From positions 186,001-250,000 of the forward strand of contig NZ_JABCSC020000003.1 of the NCBI RefSeq assembly GCF_012972705.2: DNA of 64,000 bases. Direction: 5' to 3'. The DNA is from Uliginosibacterium aquaticum (GTDB lineage: Bacteria; Pseudomonadota; Gammaproteobacteria; Burkholderiales; Rhodocyclaceae). The notes beneath the pieces are model-generated. The model was given only the letters and a program-made list of their open reading frames with translations, was not told the DNA's origin and made no database searches. Positions 34,269 through 43,541 of the stretch are shown here, in pieces. Every line of letters starts with the position of its first letter. Position 1 is the first letter of the stretch. Both the position numbers and the translations under genes were made by a program.

Positions 34269-34997
34269 ATGGCCGGTCATTCCAAATGGGCCAATATCCA
34301 GCACCGCAAGGGGCGTCAGGATGCCAAGCGGGGCAAGGTATTCACCAAGCTGATCAAGGAAATCACCGTTGCCGCCAAACTGGGCGGCGGCGACCTGGGC
34401 AGCAATCCGCGCCTGCGCCTGGCCGTGGAAAAGGGCAAGGCCGAATCCTTGCCCAAGGACAACATCGAAAACGCCATCAAGCGCGGTACCGGCCAGCTCG
34501 AAGGCGTGGTGTATGAAGAAGCGCGCTACGAAGGTTACGGCATTGGCGGCGCGGCAGTGATCGTGGATTGCCTCACCGACAATAAGGTGCGGACCGTGGC
34601 TGATGTGCGCCATGCCTTCTCCAAGTACGGCGGCAACATGGGCACCGATGGCTGCGTGGCCTTCCAGTTCAAGCACTGTGGCACCTTGCTGTTTGCCCCG
34701 GGCACGAATGAAGATGCACTGATGGAGGCTGGCCTCGAAGCGGGGGCGGAAGATGTGGTGACCAATGATGACGGTTCGATCGAAGTCATCACCGGGCCCT
34801 GGGAATTCACGGCGGTGAAGGAGGCACTTGAGGCTGCAGGCTTCAAGGCTGAATTCGGTGAAGTCACCATGAAGGCGCTGAACGAAACCGAACTGGGGGC
34901 GGAGGAGAGCGTGCGCATGCAGAAGCTGCTCGATGCGTTGGAATCCCTCGACGACGTGCAGGATGTGTATACGTCTGCAGTGATGGACGAAGCCTGA
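34269..34997 (+). CDS. yebC: YebC/PmpR family regulator
   Basis: A 242-residue protein of the YebC family, starting [15 protein letters not shown], the family signature, and containing [15 protein letters not shown] and [14 protein letters not shown]. Members have been described as DNA-binding transcription regulators and, more recently, as translation factors for proline-rich stretches. In many betaproteobacteria it neighbours ruvC; here it is followed by an EamA gene after a terminator. Length is typical. Confidence 0.95.
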   Translation: MAGHSKWANIQHRKGRQDAKRGKVFTKLIKEITVAAKLGGGDLGSNPRLRLAVEKGKAESLPKDNIENAIKRGTGQLEGVVYEEARYEGYGIGGAAVIVDCLTDNKVRTVADVRHAFSKYGGNMGTDGCVAFQFKHCGTLLFAPGTNEDALMEAGLEAGAEDVVTNDDGSIEVITGPWEFTAVKEALEAAGFKAEFGEVTMKALNETELGAEESVRMQKLLDALESLDDVQDVYTSAVMDEA

Positions 34998-35022
34998 TCC
35001 CTCGTTCATGCTTTGCCCGGAA

Positions 35023-35050
35023 GGCGGCGCATTCTGCGCCGCCTTTTGTT
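35023..35050 (+). terminator. Rho-independent terminator after yebC
   Basis: GGCGGCGCA-TTC-TGCGCCGCC followed by TTTTGTTT; it ends 11 bases before the next ATG. Confidence 0.85.
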
Positions 35051-35060
35051 TGGAAGCCGA

Positions 35061-35966
35061 ATGCCCCTGACTCCGTTGCTGCTCGTTCTGCTGGCCGCTT
35101 TGATTCATGCCAGCTGGAATCTGATTGCCAAGAAATCCGGCGGCGATGCACGCTTTGCCGTGCTGACCTGCCTGACGCTGGCTGTGGTGTGGGCACCGCT
35201 GGGGGCCTTCATGGCCTGGCGCGATGCCGGTGCTTACGGAACGCTGCAGTGGGCCCTGATCGTCGCCAGTGGCGTGCTTCACATCGTCTATTACCTGTGC
35301 CTGCTGCGGGGCTATCGGCTGGGTGATCTGTCGGTGGTGTACCCCCTGGCGCGCGGCACCGGGCCGCTGATCACGGCACTGGTTGCAACGAGTTTCATGG
35401 GCGAGAGCCTGCGTGCGCTGGGCTGGTTCGGGGTGGCGGGAATCGTTGGTGGCACTTTGCTGATTGCGGGGGGCCCTGCCCTGTTGAGCAGGCTGCGCGC
35501 CCAAACCGACTCGGTGTCCGAGCAGGCACGGCTGCGCGCCGGTCTCGCGTACGGCGTATTGACGGGCGTTTTCATTGGCGCCTATTCCTTGCTGGATGGC
35601 TATGCCGTCAAGCATGCAGCGGTGTCGCCGATCCTGCTCGACTACCTGGGGAACCTGGCGCGCTTGCCACTCTTGCTGGGCTTGATGCTGCTGACCCAGC
35701 GTGAAGCCGTGATGAGCCTGCCGGCGTACTGGCGCCAGATGTGGAAGCCGGCCTTGCTGGTCGGCGCGATTTCTCCGGTGTCGTATGTCATGGTCTTGTA
35801 CGCAGCGACCATGGCGCCGCTGTCGCAGGTCGCACCGGCGCGTGAGTTGTCGATGCTCTTTGCTGCCTTGCTGGGCGGCCATCTGCTGGGCGAGCGCGAT
35901 GCCCCCATCCGCCTGCTCGGCGCAAGTTTCATTGCGCTGGGTGTGCTGCTGCTGACCCAATCCTGA
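35061..35966 (+). CDS. EamA/DMT family permease
   Basis: A 301-residue ten-span transporter. The first repeat has LLAALIHASWNLIAKKSGGD, typical of the subgroup annotated as EamA-like or phosphonate-utilisation-associated transporters; the second has SYVMVLYAATMAPLSQVAPARE. ATG 35061 lies 11 bases after the yebC terminator hairpin; an upstream open stretch from 35013 is within the terminator and is ignored. Twelve bases separate its stop from the next EamA gene, so the two are probably co-transcribed. Confidence 0.88.
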   Translation: MPLTPLLLVLLAALIHASWNLIAKKSGGDARFAVLTCLTLAVVWAPLGAFMAWRDAGAYGTLQWALIVASGVLHIVYYLCLLRGYRLGDLSVVYPLARGTGPLITALVATSFMGESLRALGWFGVAGIVGGTLLIAGGPALLSRLRAQTDSVSEQARLRAGLAYGVLTGVFIGAYSLLDGYAVKHAAVSPILLDYLGNLARLPLLLGLMLLTQREAVMSLPAYWRQMWKPALLVGAISPVSYVMVLYAATMAPLSQVAPARELSMLFAALLGGHLLGERDAPIRLLGASFIALGVLLLTQS

Positions 35967-35978
35967 ACCGGAATCATC

Positions 35979-36842
35979 ATGCTTGAACGTTTGCTGGCCC
36001 CCGTCTTCGTCCTGCTCTGGAGTACCGGTTTCATCGGTGCGAAATTTGGTCTGCCTTATGCCGATGCGCTGCATTTCCTGAGCGCCCGCTATGTGCTGGT
36101 GATCGTCTTCATGGGGCTGGCGGCGTTGATCTTCCGTGCTCCCTGGCCGCGCGACCCGCGCCGGGTGCTGCACATTGCGGTGGCGGGTGTGCTGATCCAG
36201 GCGACCTATCTGGGCGGGGTTTTCGTGGCCATCCAGCAAGGTCTGCCAGCAGCGCTGACCAGCCTGATCGTGGGCTTGCAACCCATCCTCACCGCGCTGG
36301 CGGCCGGCATCCTGCTGGGCGAACGGGTCAGTGGCCGCCAGTGGCAAGGCCTGGCTTTGGGTTTCATCGGTGTGCTGCTGGTGGTGAGCAATAGCCGCAA
36401 CCCAGGCCTCAATCAGGCCTGGCAATGGTCAGCATTGTGGCCGGCGGCGATTGCGTTGCTGGGCATCACCTTGGGCACGCTGTACCAGAAGCGTTTCTGC
36501 CCGCATTTCGATCTGCGCAGCGGGGCGGTGATCCAGTTTGCCGCCAGCCTGCTGGTGACCCTGCCGTTGGCCCTCAGCTTTGAACCGCGCAGTATCGAGT
36601 GGACGGGTAGTTTCTGGTTCGCGCTGCTGTGGCTGGTGCTGATGCTGTCGGTGGCGTCGATCAGCGTGCTGAATCTTTTGATCCGGCGCGGCTCGGTGGT
36701 GAAGGTGACGAGCCTGTTCTATCTCACCCCGGGCGTGACGGCCTTGTGCGCCTGGCTGCTGTTTGACGAGCGCCTCGGCGCCTTGGCCCTGCTAGGCATG
36801 GCGCTGGGCGCCTTCGGCGTGTGGCGCGCTCGCGCCAGCTGA
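35979..36842 (+). CDS. EamA/DMT family permease
   Basis: A 287-residue ten-span permease: FVLLWSTGFIGAKFGLPYADALHFL is the strongly conserved first repeat of the RhaT/EamA group, and SINVLNLLIRRG-like and YLTPGVTALCAWLLFDERL segments mark the second. It follows the previous EamA gene by 12 bases and its stop abuts the convergent exonuclease gene (one base between). Substrate unknown. Confidence 0.88.
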   Translation: MLERLLAPVFVLLWSTGFIGAKFGLPYADALHFLSARYVLVIVFMGLAALIFRAPWPRDPRRVLHIAVAGVLIQATYLGGVFVAIQQGLPAALTSLIVGLQPILTALAAGILLGERVSGRQWQGLALGFIGVLLVVSNSRNPGLNQAWQWSALWPAAIALLGITLGTLYQKRFCPHFDLRSGAVIQFAASLLVTLPLALSFEPRSIEWTGSFWFALLWLVLMLSVASISVLNLLIRRGSVVKVTSLFYLTPGVTALCAWLLFDERLGALALLGMALGAFGVWRARAS

Positions 36843-36843
36843 G

Positions 36844-38220
36844 TCAGAGCGGCCGGATGCGGGCCTGATTGCCCGGTACATTCAGCCAGCGGGTCAACAT
36901 GCGGTAAACGTCGGCATCGAAGCGGCGGGGCGGTGGGCTGGCCAGCAGTTCGGCCAGTGTGCTCTCGTCGCAGGCACTGCCGAGGCGGCACCAATGATCG
37001 AAGACCTGGATTTCACTGCGCTGAGTGCCTTCATGGGTTTCCGCCAGCAGTACAGCACCACGCCAGGGCCAGGCTGTGAGGCGCAGGGCGGCCATCACGG
37101 TCGCCAGGCGCAGATCATGTACGCGGGTGTCTTCGCGGCCCACGCAGACGCCGTGGCAACGTCCCAGATGTACGGCCTGACAAGGGCCACCACCCATTTC
37201 CAGACCGATCCGGCTGGCGCACAGCTTGTGTTGGCGGGCCAGCTCCTGCAGCGCGGTGCGTGCTTCGCGTTCGCCACGGAAGCAGCCGGAGATGTCGGTC
37301 CAGCCGGCCGGGTCCGTGCCGCTCAGATCGGCCAGTTCCAGTACCGGCGCTTTCAGGCTGTGGCGCAGCCAGCGCCAGCCAAACGCGGCAGTGGCCGGCT
37401 GCTCGCGTAACTCGCGGGCCAGCTGTAATTCCTTGAGCTGGGCGCCGAATTCGCCAGCGCAGGGGAAGCTTGCCACGTCATGCACGGCTGCCGCGATCTT
37501 CTTGTTCTTGGCGCTGGCGCGCCCGGCGGTGAAGAAACCCAGCACCTGTGAGCGCAGATCGCGGGCGCGACCAATCTCCAGCACCTGCCCGGTGGTGGAG
37601 CGGAAGACGTAGGCGCCGGGACTGTCCGGCAGGGCTTCGAGATCGCCGATCGGCAGTCGCGGCACGCTGCTGGTGGCAAAGGCCTTGTCCCAGGCGCGCT
37701 GCAGGCGTTCGCTGTCGGCGCGCCCGCGTGCGTCCTGCAGGAATTGCCAGACGATGCGGGCGTCATCCAGTGCGCGGTGGCGTGCATCGATGGTGTAGCC
37801 GTGACGGGCGATGATGGCGTCCAGCCCGTGCTTGGCGAACTCCGGATCGAGGGCCCGCGAGAATTTCACTGAGCACATTACCGGCGCATCCCAGGCGAGG
37901 CCCAGTTGCTCGAAGGCGGCACGCAGGAAGTTGTAGTCGAAGCGCGCGTTGTGGGCCACGAAAACGGCATCCGCGAGCTTCTCACGCACGTTCTCGGCCA
38001 GCGCCGCGAAACTCGGCGCATCGGCCACCATCGTGTCAGTGATGCCGATCAGTTCCTGGATGCGTTCCGGGATTGGCATGCCCGGATTGACCAGGCTGCT
38101 CCACTGGTCGATGAGTTCTCCGCCCTCAACGACCAGGATGGCGATCTCGGTGATGCGGTCACGGCTGGGGTCGGCGCCGGTGGTTTCGAGGTCGACGATG
38201 GCGAGGCGGGGGAAATGCAT
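36844..38220 (-). CDS. DEDDh 3-5 exonuclease fused to a degenerate GIY-YIG (UvrC/Cho-like) domain
   Basis: A 458-residue protein. The N-terminal DnaQ-like domain keeps all DEDDh residues: D10 and E12 in IVDLETTG, D95 in AHNARFDYNF, H148 and D153 in HRALDDAR. From about residue 198 a GIY-YIG-like region follows: PGAYVF for GIY, but LEIG with Glu215 where the second motif should have Tyr. The rest matches the UvrC/Cho-like C-terminal part, including a Cys cluster CHGVCVG. Such fusions are found near DUF3460 and spoT in betaproteobacteria. The exonuclease should be active; the endonuclease part may be only structural. ATG 38220 is chosen because upstream frame lacks family sequence. Confidence 0.88.
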   Translation of the reverse strand: MHFPRLAIVDLETTGADPSRDRITEIAILVVEGGELIDQWSSLVNPGMPIPERIQELIGITDTMVADAPSFAALAENVREKLADAVFVAHNARFDYNFLRAAFEQLGLAWDAPVMCSVKFSRALDPEFAKHGLDAIIARHGYTIDARHRALDDARIVWQFLQDARGRADSERLQRAWDKAFATSSVPRLPIGDLEALPDSPGAYVFRSTTGQVLEIGRARDLRSQVLGFFTAGRASAKNKKIAAAVHDVASFPCAGEFGAQLKELQLARELREQPATAAFGWRWLRHSLKAPVLELADLSGTDPAGWTDISGCFRGEREARTALQELARQHKLCASRIGLEMGGGPCQAVHLGRCHGVCVGREDTRVHDLRLATVMAALRLTAWPWRGAVLLAETHEGTQRSEIQVFDHWCRLGSACDESTLAELLASPPPRRFDADVYRMLTRWLNVPGNQARIRPL

Positions 38221-38286
38221 GCGGTGTCGGGCATGGGGAGCAGTGGATCGGAGCGTATGAGGTCCGACTCGCCACTCCCGCAAACA

Positions 38287-38472
38287 TCATTCCTGAGAGA
38301 AATACGGATAGGCTTTTTGCGCCACTTTCGATTCGGCATTGGCTTGCTGCTCAGCGGGCGCTTGCGGCTTGTCCCACCACAGGGCGCGGCCTTTCTGCTT
38401 TTCCTGCAGCTCTTCCGGATGCTGCTCGAGCCAGCTGTTCATGAACTGGGTGAATTCGGAAACGTAGGGCAT
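38287..38472 (-). CDS. DUF3460 family protein
   Basis: A 61-residue soluble protein with the family pattern SEFTQFMNSWLEQHPEELQEKQKGRALWWDK; the GRALWWDK core is diagnostic. Function unknown. It lies between spoT (26 bases) and the exonuclease gene (66 bases) on the same strand, a conserved betaproteobacterial neighbourhood. Confidence 0.9.
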   Translation of the reverse strand: MPYVSEFTQFMNSWLEQHPEELQEKQKGRALWWDKPQAPAEQQANAESKVAQKAYPYFSQE

Positions 38473-38498
38473 GGTCTTCTCTCTCTGTTTCTGGGGTG

Positions 38499-40757
38499 TC
38501 AGCGTTTTTCGGCGGCTTTGTCGCCGCTGCGGTCGCGCACGATGCGCACCACATCCGGGATGTGGCGCACCGCGCGCATGATGCGTGCGAGATGCGGGCG
38601 GTTCTTTACCTGGATGGTGAAGTGGATGATGGTATCGCCACCATGCTCGCTTTCCATGTTCACATTCTGGATGTTGGCTTCCTGATCAGCGATCGCCGAG
38701 GCCACGCGGGCCAGCACGCCACGGCGATGGTGGATCAGCACGCGGATGCCGACATCGAACAGACGCTCGCCGCCAGCCTCCCACTCCACGTCCACCCAGC
38801 GGTCGCGCTCGGAAGAGTGATTGCGGGTCAGCACCGGGCAGTCGTTGAGGTGCACTTCTAGCCCCTGATCCTTGCGCAGCAGACCCACGATCGGGTCGCC
38901 CGGGATTGGCCGGCAGCAGCGCGCCATCTGTATCGCCATGCCCTCGCCACCCTGGATCAGCACCGGTGTGGGGGTGCGCGGGCGGGCCGGTGTTTCGCCG
39001 TCACTGATGGCCTTCTCGTCCTGCAGGTCGGCCAGGCGCCGCGCAACCATCGCGGCCAGGCGCTTGCCAAGGCCAATGTCGGTGAAGATCTCCTCGCGCT
39101 GCTTGCACGAGAACTCCTTCAGGAAGCGCTCCCAGGCCGTGGTGCCGATATCCGACAGGTGCAGGCCGATGTGTCGCAGCGATTGCGAGAGCAGGCGCTC
39201 ACCCAGATGAGTGGCCTCTTCCTGATGCACGGTCTTCAGGAAGTGGCGGATCTCGGCCCGTGCCTTGCCGGTGCGCACATACGAGAGCCAGGCCGGATTC
39301 GGGTGAGCATGCTGGGCAGTGGTGATTTCGACCTGATCGCCATTCTTGAGCTCGCTGCGCAGAGGGCGCAGCTCGCCATTGATGCGGCAGGCCACGCAGC
39401 GGTTGCCCACGTCGGTGTGGACCGAATAGGCAAAATCGACGGCGGTGGCGCCACGCGGCAGGTTGCGGATTTGCCCGGCCGGGGTGAACACGAAGACTTC
39501 GCCCGGAAACAGGTCGATCTTCACGTGCTCGAGGAATTCGGAGGAATCACCCGAGGTGGATTGCAACTCGAGCAGGGATTGCAGCCAGTTGTGGGTCTTG
39601 TGCTGCAGGTCGGACAGGGATTGCGCCGTACCGTCCTTGTACAGCCAGTGCGAAGCCACGCCGGATTCGGCTACGGCGTGCATTTCGTTGGTACGGATCT
39701 GTACTTCCACCGGCAGGCCGTTGGGGCCGATCACCGTGGTATGCAGGGACTGGTAGCCGTTGGCCTTGGGCAGGGCAATGTAGTCCTTCATCTTGCCCGG
39801 CACCGGCTTGTAAAGCTCATGCAGGGCGCCCAGGGCGAGGTAGCAGCCGGGGATGTCCTTGACCAGGATGCGGAAGCCGTAGATATCCAGCACCTGCTCG
39901 AAACTGAGGCGTTTCTCGAGCATCTTGCGATAGATGCCGAACAGATGCTTCTCGCGCCCATACACCTCGGCATCCACGCCCCAGACCGGCATGCGCTCAC
40001 GGATGCTGGTCATCAGGCGCATGATCAGCTCGCGCTGATCCCCCCGCACGGCCCGCAGTGCCTTACCCAGCACGCGATAGCGCATCGGGTGGGTGTTCTT
40101 GAAGGCCAGTTCCTGCAGCTCACGGTAGAGCGTGTTGAGGCCCAGACGATTGGCGATCGGAGCGAAGATTTCCAGCGTTTCGCGTGCAATCCGGCGGCGC
40201 TTGTCCGGCCGCACGGCGTCCAGTGTGCGCATGTTGTGCAGGCGGTCGGCCAGCTTGATCAGGATCACGCGCACGTCGCGGGCCATGGCGAGGAACATCT
40301 TGCGATAGTTCTCGGCCTGGGCCTGCTGATAGGTCTGGGATTCGATGCGGTCGAGTTTGGAGACGCCATCGACCAGCTCAGCGGCCGTCTTGCCAAACTG
40401 TCCTTCGATGTCGGACTTGGTGACGTGCGAATCTTCCATCACGTCGTGCAGCAGGCCGGCAATCAGGGCCTGGGCATCGAGGTGCCACTGGGCGAGGGTT
40501 TCCGCTACGGCCAGCGGATGGAAGACATATGGCTCTCCGCTGATGCGGAACTGCCCGGCGTGAGCATGCGAAGCTAGCTCAAAGGCGGCTTCGAGACGTT
40601 CGACATCTTCGGGCTTGAGATAGCGCGCAGCCTGGGTACGCAGGCGGGCGAACTCTACGGCTTCGTCGAAGCCGTTGTCAGCCGCTGCGCCGAACATGCC
40701 CGAGGTGGGCAGGGCCGGCTGCGGCGGGCTGAGTGGGGCAAGAGGCCTGGGCTCCAT
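38499..40757 (-). CDS. spoT: Bifunctional (p)ppGpp synthetase/hydrolase
   Basis: A 752-residue Rel/Spo homologue. The hydrolase HD domain is intact (HD at 104-105 and ED at 108-109 in HDVMED), the synthetase domain has GYQSLHTTVIG, then a TGS domain (VFTPAGQIRNLPRGATAVDFAY), a helical region, a Cys-containing segment ARCCRPIPGD and a C-terminal ACT domain. Location directly after rpoZ supports spoT rather than relA. It balances (p)ppGpp in starvation and links to the ribosome. The frame opens at 40853 but ATG 40757 has GGAGAG upstream. The N-terminus is about 30 residues longer than in E. coli. Confidence 0.95.
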   Translation of the reverse strand: MEPRPLAPLSPPQPALPTSGMFGAAADNGFDEAVEFARLRTQAARYLKPEDVERLEAAFELASHAHAGQFRISGEPYVFHPLAVAETLAQWHLDAQALIAGLLHDVMEDSHVTKSDIEGQFGKTAAELVDGVSKLDRIESQTYQQAQAENYRKMFLAMARDVRVILIKLADRLHNMRTLDAVRPDKRRRIARETLEIFAPIANRLGLNTLYRELQELAFKNTHPMRYRVLGKALRAVRGDQRELIMRLMTSIRERMPVWGVDAEVYGREKHLFGIYRKMLEKRLSFEQVLDIYGFRILVKDIPGCYLALGALHELYKPVPGKMKDYIALPKANGYQSLHTTVIGPNGLPVEVQIRTNEMHAVAESGVASHWLYKDGTAQSLSDLQHKTHNWLQSLLELQSTSGDSSEFLEHVKIDLFPGEVFVFTPAGQIRNLPRGATAVDFAYSVHTDVGNRCVACRINGELRPLRSELKNGDQVEITTAQHAHPNPAWLSYVRTGKARAEIRHFLKTVHQEEATHLGERLLSQSLRHIGLHLSDIGTTAWERFLKEFSCKQREEIFTDIGLGKRLAAMVARRLADLQDEKAISDGETPARPRTPTPVLIQGGEGMAIQMARCCRPIPGDPIVGLLRKDQGLEVHLNDCPVLTRNHSSERDRWVDVEWEAGGERLFDVGIRVLIHHRRGVLARVASAIADQEANIQNVNMESEHGGDTIIHFTIQVKNRPHLARIMRAVRHIPDVVRIVRDRSGDKAAEKR

Positions 40758-40797
40758 CGATTGCTCTCCGGGTGCTGGCGACAGGCCCCTGTGGGGC

Positions 40798-41004
40798 TCA
40801 GGACTGACTGCGGGTGAGCAGTTCGCGGCCGAGTTTGCCGGCAGCGATTTCACGCAGGGCCACGACGGTGGGTTTGTCGCGTCCGGCTTCCACCAGCGGG
40901 GTGTTGCCGGCGGTGAGCTGGCGGGCGCGGTAGGTTGCAGCCAGGGTCAGTTCAAAGCGGTTGGAGATCATGTGCAGACAGTCGTCGACCGTGATGCGGG
41001 CCAT
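40798..41004 (-). CDS. rpoZ: RNA polymerase omega subunit
   Basis: A 68-residue omega subunit, starting [21 protein letters not shown] with the conserved ARITVDDC and RARQL elements, and a short C-terminal tail as usual in betaproteobacteria. It assists assembly of core RNA polymerase and forms part of a ppGpp binding site. ATG 41004 is chosen; the open frame upstream to 41103 is a shadow of gmk. It is between gmk and spoT, the standard order. Confidence 0.96.
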   Translation of the reverse strand: MARITVDDCLHMISNRFELTLAATYRARQLTAGNTPLVEAGRDKPTVVALREIAAGKLGRELLTRSQS

Positions 41005-41021
41005 GGCGGAATCCTTTTTCG

Positions 41022-41630
41022 TCAGACAGCGGGGAGAAAACTCAGCGGGTGGCGCGCTCGGACAACTGCGGTGCGCAACCGTGCACAACGCACGACACAG
41101 CACAGCTCGTCGAGCGCGACCTGCAAGTCATTGTTAATTATAACGTAGTCGAAGTGATCTACCTGACGCATTTCGTCCTCGGCCGCCGCAAGGCGCTGCG
41201 CAATGACTTCTTCGCTGTCCGTACCACGCCCGCGCAGGCGTTTGCCGAGCACGTCGAAGCTCGGTGGCTGAATGAAAATGCTCACCGCGTCCGGGAAAAT
41301 GTTGCGCACCTGGGCCGCGCCCTGGCAGTCGATTTCCAGCAACACATCATGCCCGGCGGCGAGCTGTTCCTCCAGCCAGGGGCGCGAGCTGGCGTAGAAG
41401 TTGCCATGAACTTCGGCCCACTCCAGGAATTCACCCCGATCGCGGCGGGCCAGAAAGTCGGCCGAGCTGGTGAAGTTGTAATGCACGCCATTCACCTCGC
41501 CTTCGCGCGGTGCACGGGTGGTGAAGGAGACAGACAGGCGCACCGCCGCGTCGCGCGAAAGGAGGGCGCGCACCAGGGTGGTCTTGCCGGCACCGGAAGG
41601 CGCGGCGACGATGAAGAGGCTACCGGACAT
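41022..41630 (-). CDS. gmk: Guanylate kinase
   Basis: A 202-residue enzyme converting GMP to GDP with ATP. The P-loop PSGAGKTT is near residues 11-18, followed by the GMP-binding [19 protein letters not shown] and the lid region [17 protein letters not shown]. It is three bases after the yicC stop and 17 bases before rpoZ, an operon linking nucleotide supply, transcription and stringent response. Confidence 0.96.
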   Translation of the reverse strand: MSGSLFIVAAPSGAGKTTLVRALLSRDAAVRLSVSFTTRAPREGEVNGVHYNFTSSADFLARRDRGEFLEWAEVHGNFYASSRPWLEEQLAAGHDVLLEIDCQGAAQVRNIFPDAVSIFIQPPSFDVLGKRLRGRGTDSEEVIAQRLAAAEDEMRQVDHFDYVIINNDLQVALDELCCVVRCARLRTAVVRARHPLSFLPAV

Positions 41631-41633
41631 GGC

Positions 41634-42500
41634 TTACTCCAGATTCTGCACTTGTTCGCGCATCTGCTCGATGTAGACCTTGAGATCGACCGCAATTTCC
41701 GTAAGTTGAGGCGAGACGGCCTTCGAGCCGAGGGTGTTGGCTTCGCGATTGAGCTCTTGCATGAGGAAGTCCAGACGCTTGCCGACGGCACCGCCCTTGC
41801 CGAGTACGCGTTCGACTTCGTCAAGGTGGGCGTTCAGGCGGGTGATTTCTTCGGCCACGTCAGCGCGTTGCGCAAACAGGGTCACTTCCTGGCGGATACG
41901 GTCCTCGTCCAGCGAGGCCACTGCTTCGCGCAGGCGCGTGGTGAGCTTCTCGCGGTATTCGCTTACGGCGGCTGGCACGATTGGAGCGGCTACGGCCACG
42001 CGCTCGCGGATCAGGCCGACACGCTCGCGCAGCATGGCCACCAGCTTCTCGCCTTCGCGGGCCCGCGAAGCGCGCAGTTCGCCCAGTGCAGCGCGGGCAA
42101 TCTCATGCACGGCAGCGGTGAGGCGCTCATGATCCAGGCCTTCCTCGGCGAGCACGCCAGGGTAGCGGAGGATCTCGGCAGTGGACAGCGGACTGGCATC
42201 CGGGAAGCTTTCACGGACCCGGTTTTGTGCGGCGCGCAACTGCTCCAGCATGTCGCCGTTGATGGAAAGCCCGCTGTTTCCGCTTGCCACCGCCTGTAAG
42301 CTCATGCGGCATTCGATCTTGCCGCGTGATACGCTGGCGTTGATCTGTTCGCGGACGATAGGCTCCGCAAAGCGCAGATCTTCGACGATGCGGAACGCCA
42401 GATCCAGGTAGCGGGAATTCACGCTACGCAGTTCGATCTGAAGAGAAGCTTTGCCCACGTCGCGCGAAAGCGCGGCGTAGCCGGTCATGCTGAATACCAT
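41634..42500 (-). CDS. yicC: YicC family endoribonuclease
   Basis: A 288-residue protein starting MVFSMTGYAAL, the family signature, and ending with LDFLMQELNREANTLGSKA. YicC proteins were recently shown to be endoribonucleases that act on small RNAs; earlier work linked them to stationary phase. ATG 42500 gives the family start; the frame continues upstream only as a shadow of the kinase gene. It heads the gmk-rpoZ-spoT operon and diverges from the kinase/phosphatase pair. Confidence 0.94.
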   Translation of the reverse strand: MVFSMTGYAALSRDVGKASLQIELRSVNSRYLDLAFRIVEDLRFAEPIVREQINASVSRGKIECRMSLQAVASGNSGLSINGDMLEQLRAAQNRVRESFPDASPLSTAEILRYPGVLAEEGLDHERLTAAVHEIARAALGELRASRAREGEKLVAMLRERVGLIRERVAVAAPIVPAAVSEYREKLTTRLREAVASLDEDRIRQEVTLFAQRADVAEEITRLNAHLDEVERVLGKGGAVGKRLDFLMQELNREANTLGSKAVSPQLTEIAVDLKVYIEQMREQVQNLE

Positions 42501-42587
42501 GGGAACTTTCCTGGACAGGCGACCGCCTTTACTTGCCGCAGCCAAAGCCTGAGAATTGATTGAACGCGGATCATAACGCCCGGATAC

Positions 42588-43541
42588 ATGCCGTCTCAAG
42601 TTAATAGCGCCCTGCCGCCCGGCTTTCAGCTGGAGCAATACCGTATCGAGCAACAGCTCAGCTTGGGCGGGTTTTCGATCGTCTATCTGGCGACGGATCA
42701 GGACGGCAAGCCGGTCGCGATCAAGGAATACCTGCCGAATTCGCTGGCCTTGCGCAAAGGCGGCGAGATTGAGCCGCAGATTGATGAGGAGCATCAGGCC
42801 GCCTTTCGTTACGGCATGAAGTGCTTCTTCGAGGAAGGGCGCTCGCTCGCCAAACTGATGCATCCGAACGTGGTGCGGGTGCTGAACTTCTTCCGCGCCA
42901 ACGGCACCGTGTACATGGTCATGCAGTTCGAGCGCGGCCGTACCCTGCAGGACTTCATCCAGCGCAACAAGGGGCATATCAAGGAGCGTTTCATTCGCGG
43001 CGTGTTCACCCGCATGCTCAATGGCCTGCGTGAAGTGCACTCGCACAAGCTGCTGCACCTCGATATCAAGCCTTCCAACATTTACCTGCGCAACGATGGC
43101 ACGCCGGTGTTGCTCGATTTCGGCGCTGCCCGCCAGACCCTGGCGCAGGACCAGCCGATGTTGAAACCGATGTATACCCCGGGTTTTGCGCCGCCCGAAC
43201 AGTTCAATGACCGCGAACACCTCGGTCCGTGGAGTGACATCTATAGTACTGGTGCGGCGATGTATGCCTGCCTGGCGGGTGTCGCACCCCAGCGCTCGGA
43301 CGAACGCCTCAAGAAAGACCTGATGGAGCCGGCCGTCAAACGCTGGCCCGGTCAGTACTCCCCTCATCTGCTGCAGACGATCGACTGGTGCCTCAATCTC
43401 GATCCGCTGCAACGCCCGCAAAGCGTGTATGCACTGCAGAAGGAACTCCTCACCCGTACCCGCTTCATCGCCCATGAGGCACCTACGACCGTGCTCGGCA
43501 AGGTGATGCACCGCCTGCGAGCCCTTACAGGTAAAGCATGA
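42588..43541 (+). CDS. Eukaryotic-like Ser/Thr protein kinase
   Basis: A 317-residue soluble kinase. Visible are the glycine loop LGGFSIVYLA, the ATP-binding Lys46 in VAIKEYL, the catalytic HLDIKPSN (157-164, Asp159; the usual HRD Arg is Leu), DFGAA (177-179) and the substrate-binding GFAPPEQF, so an active enzyme is expected, in the PpkA/PknB group. There is no transmembrane segment or extracellular sensor. It overlaps the PP2C gene by 4 bases (ATGA), a matched kinase-phosphatase pair. The FHA-EAL protein at 18045 is a conceivable partner, but this is speculation. Confidence 0.93.
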   Translation: MPSQVNSALPPGFQLEQYRIEQQLSLGGFSIVYLATDQDGKPVAIKEYLPNSLALRKGGEIEPQIDEEHQAAFRYGMKCFFEEGRSLAKLMHPNVVRVLNFFRANGTVYMVMQFERGRTLQDFIQRNKGHIKERFIRGVFTRMLNGLREVHSHKLLHLDIKPSNIYLRNDGTPVLLDFGAARQTLAQDQPMLKPMYTPGFAPPEQFNDREHLGPWSDIYSTGAAMYACLAGVAPQRSDERLKKDLMEPAVKRWPGQYSPHLLQTIDWCLNLDPLQRPQSVYALQKELLTRTRFIAHEAPTTVLGKVMHRLRALTGKA

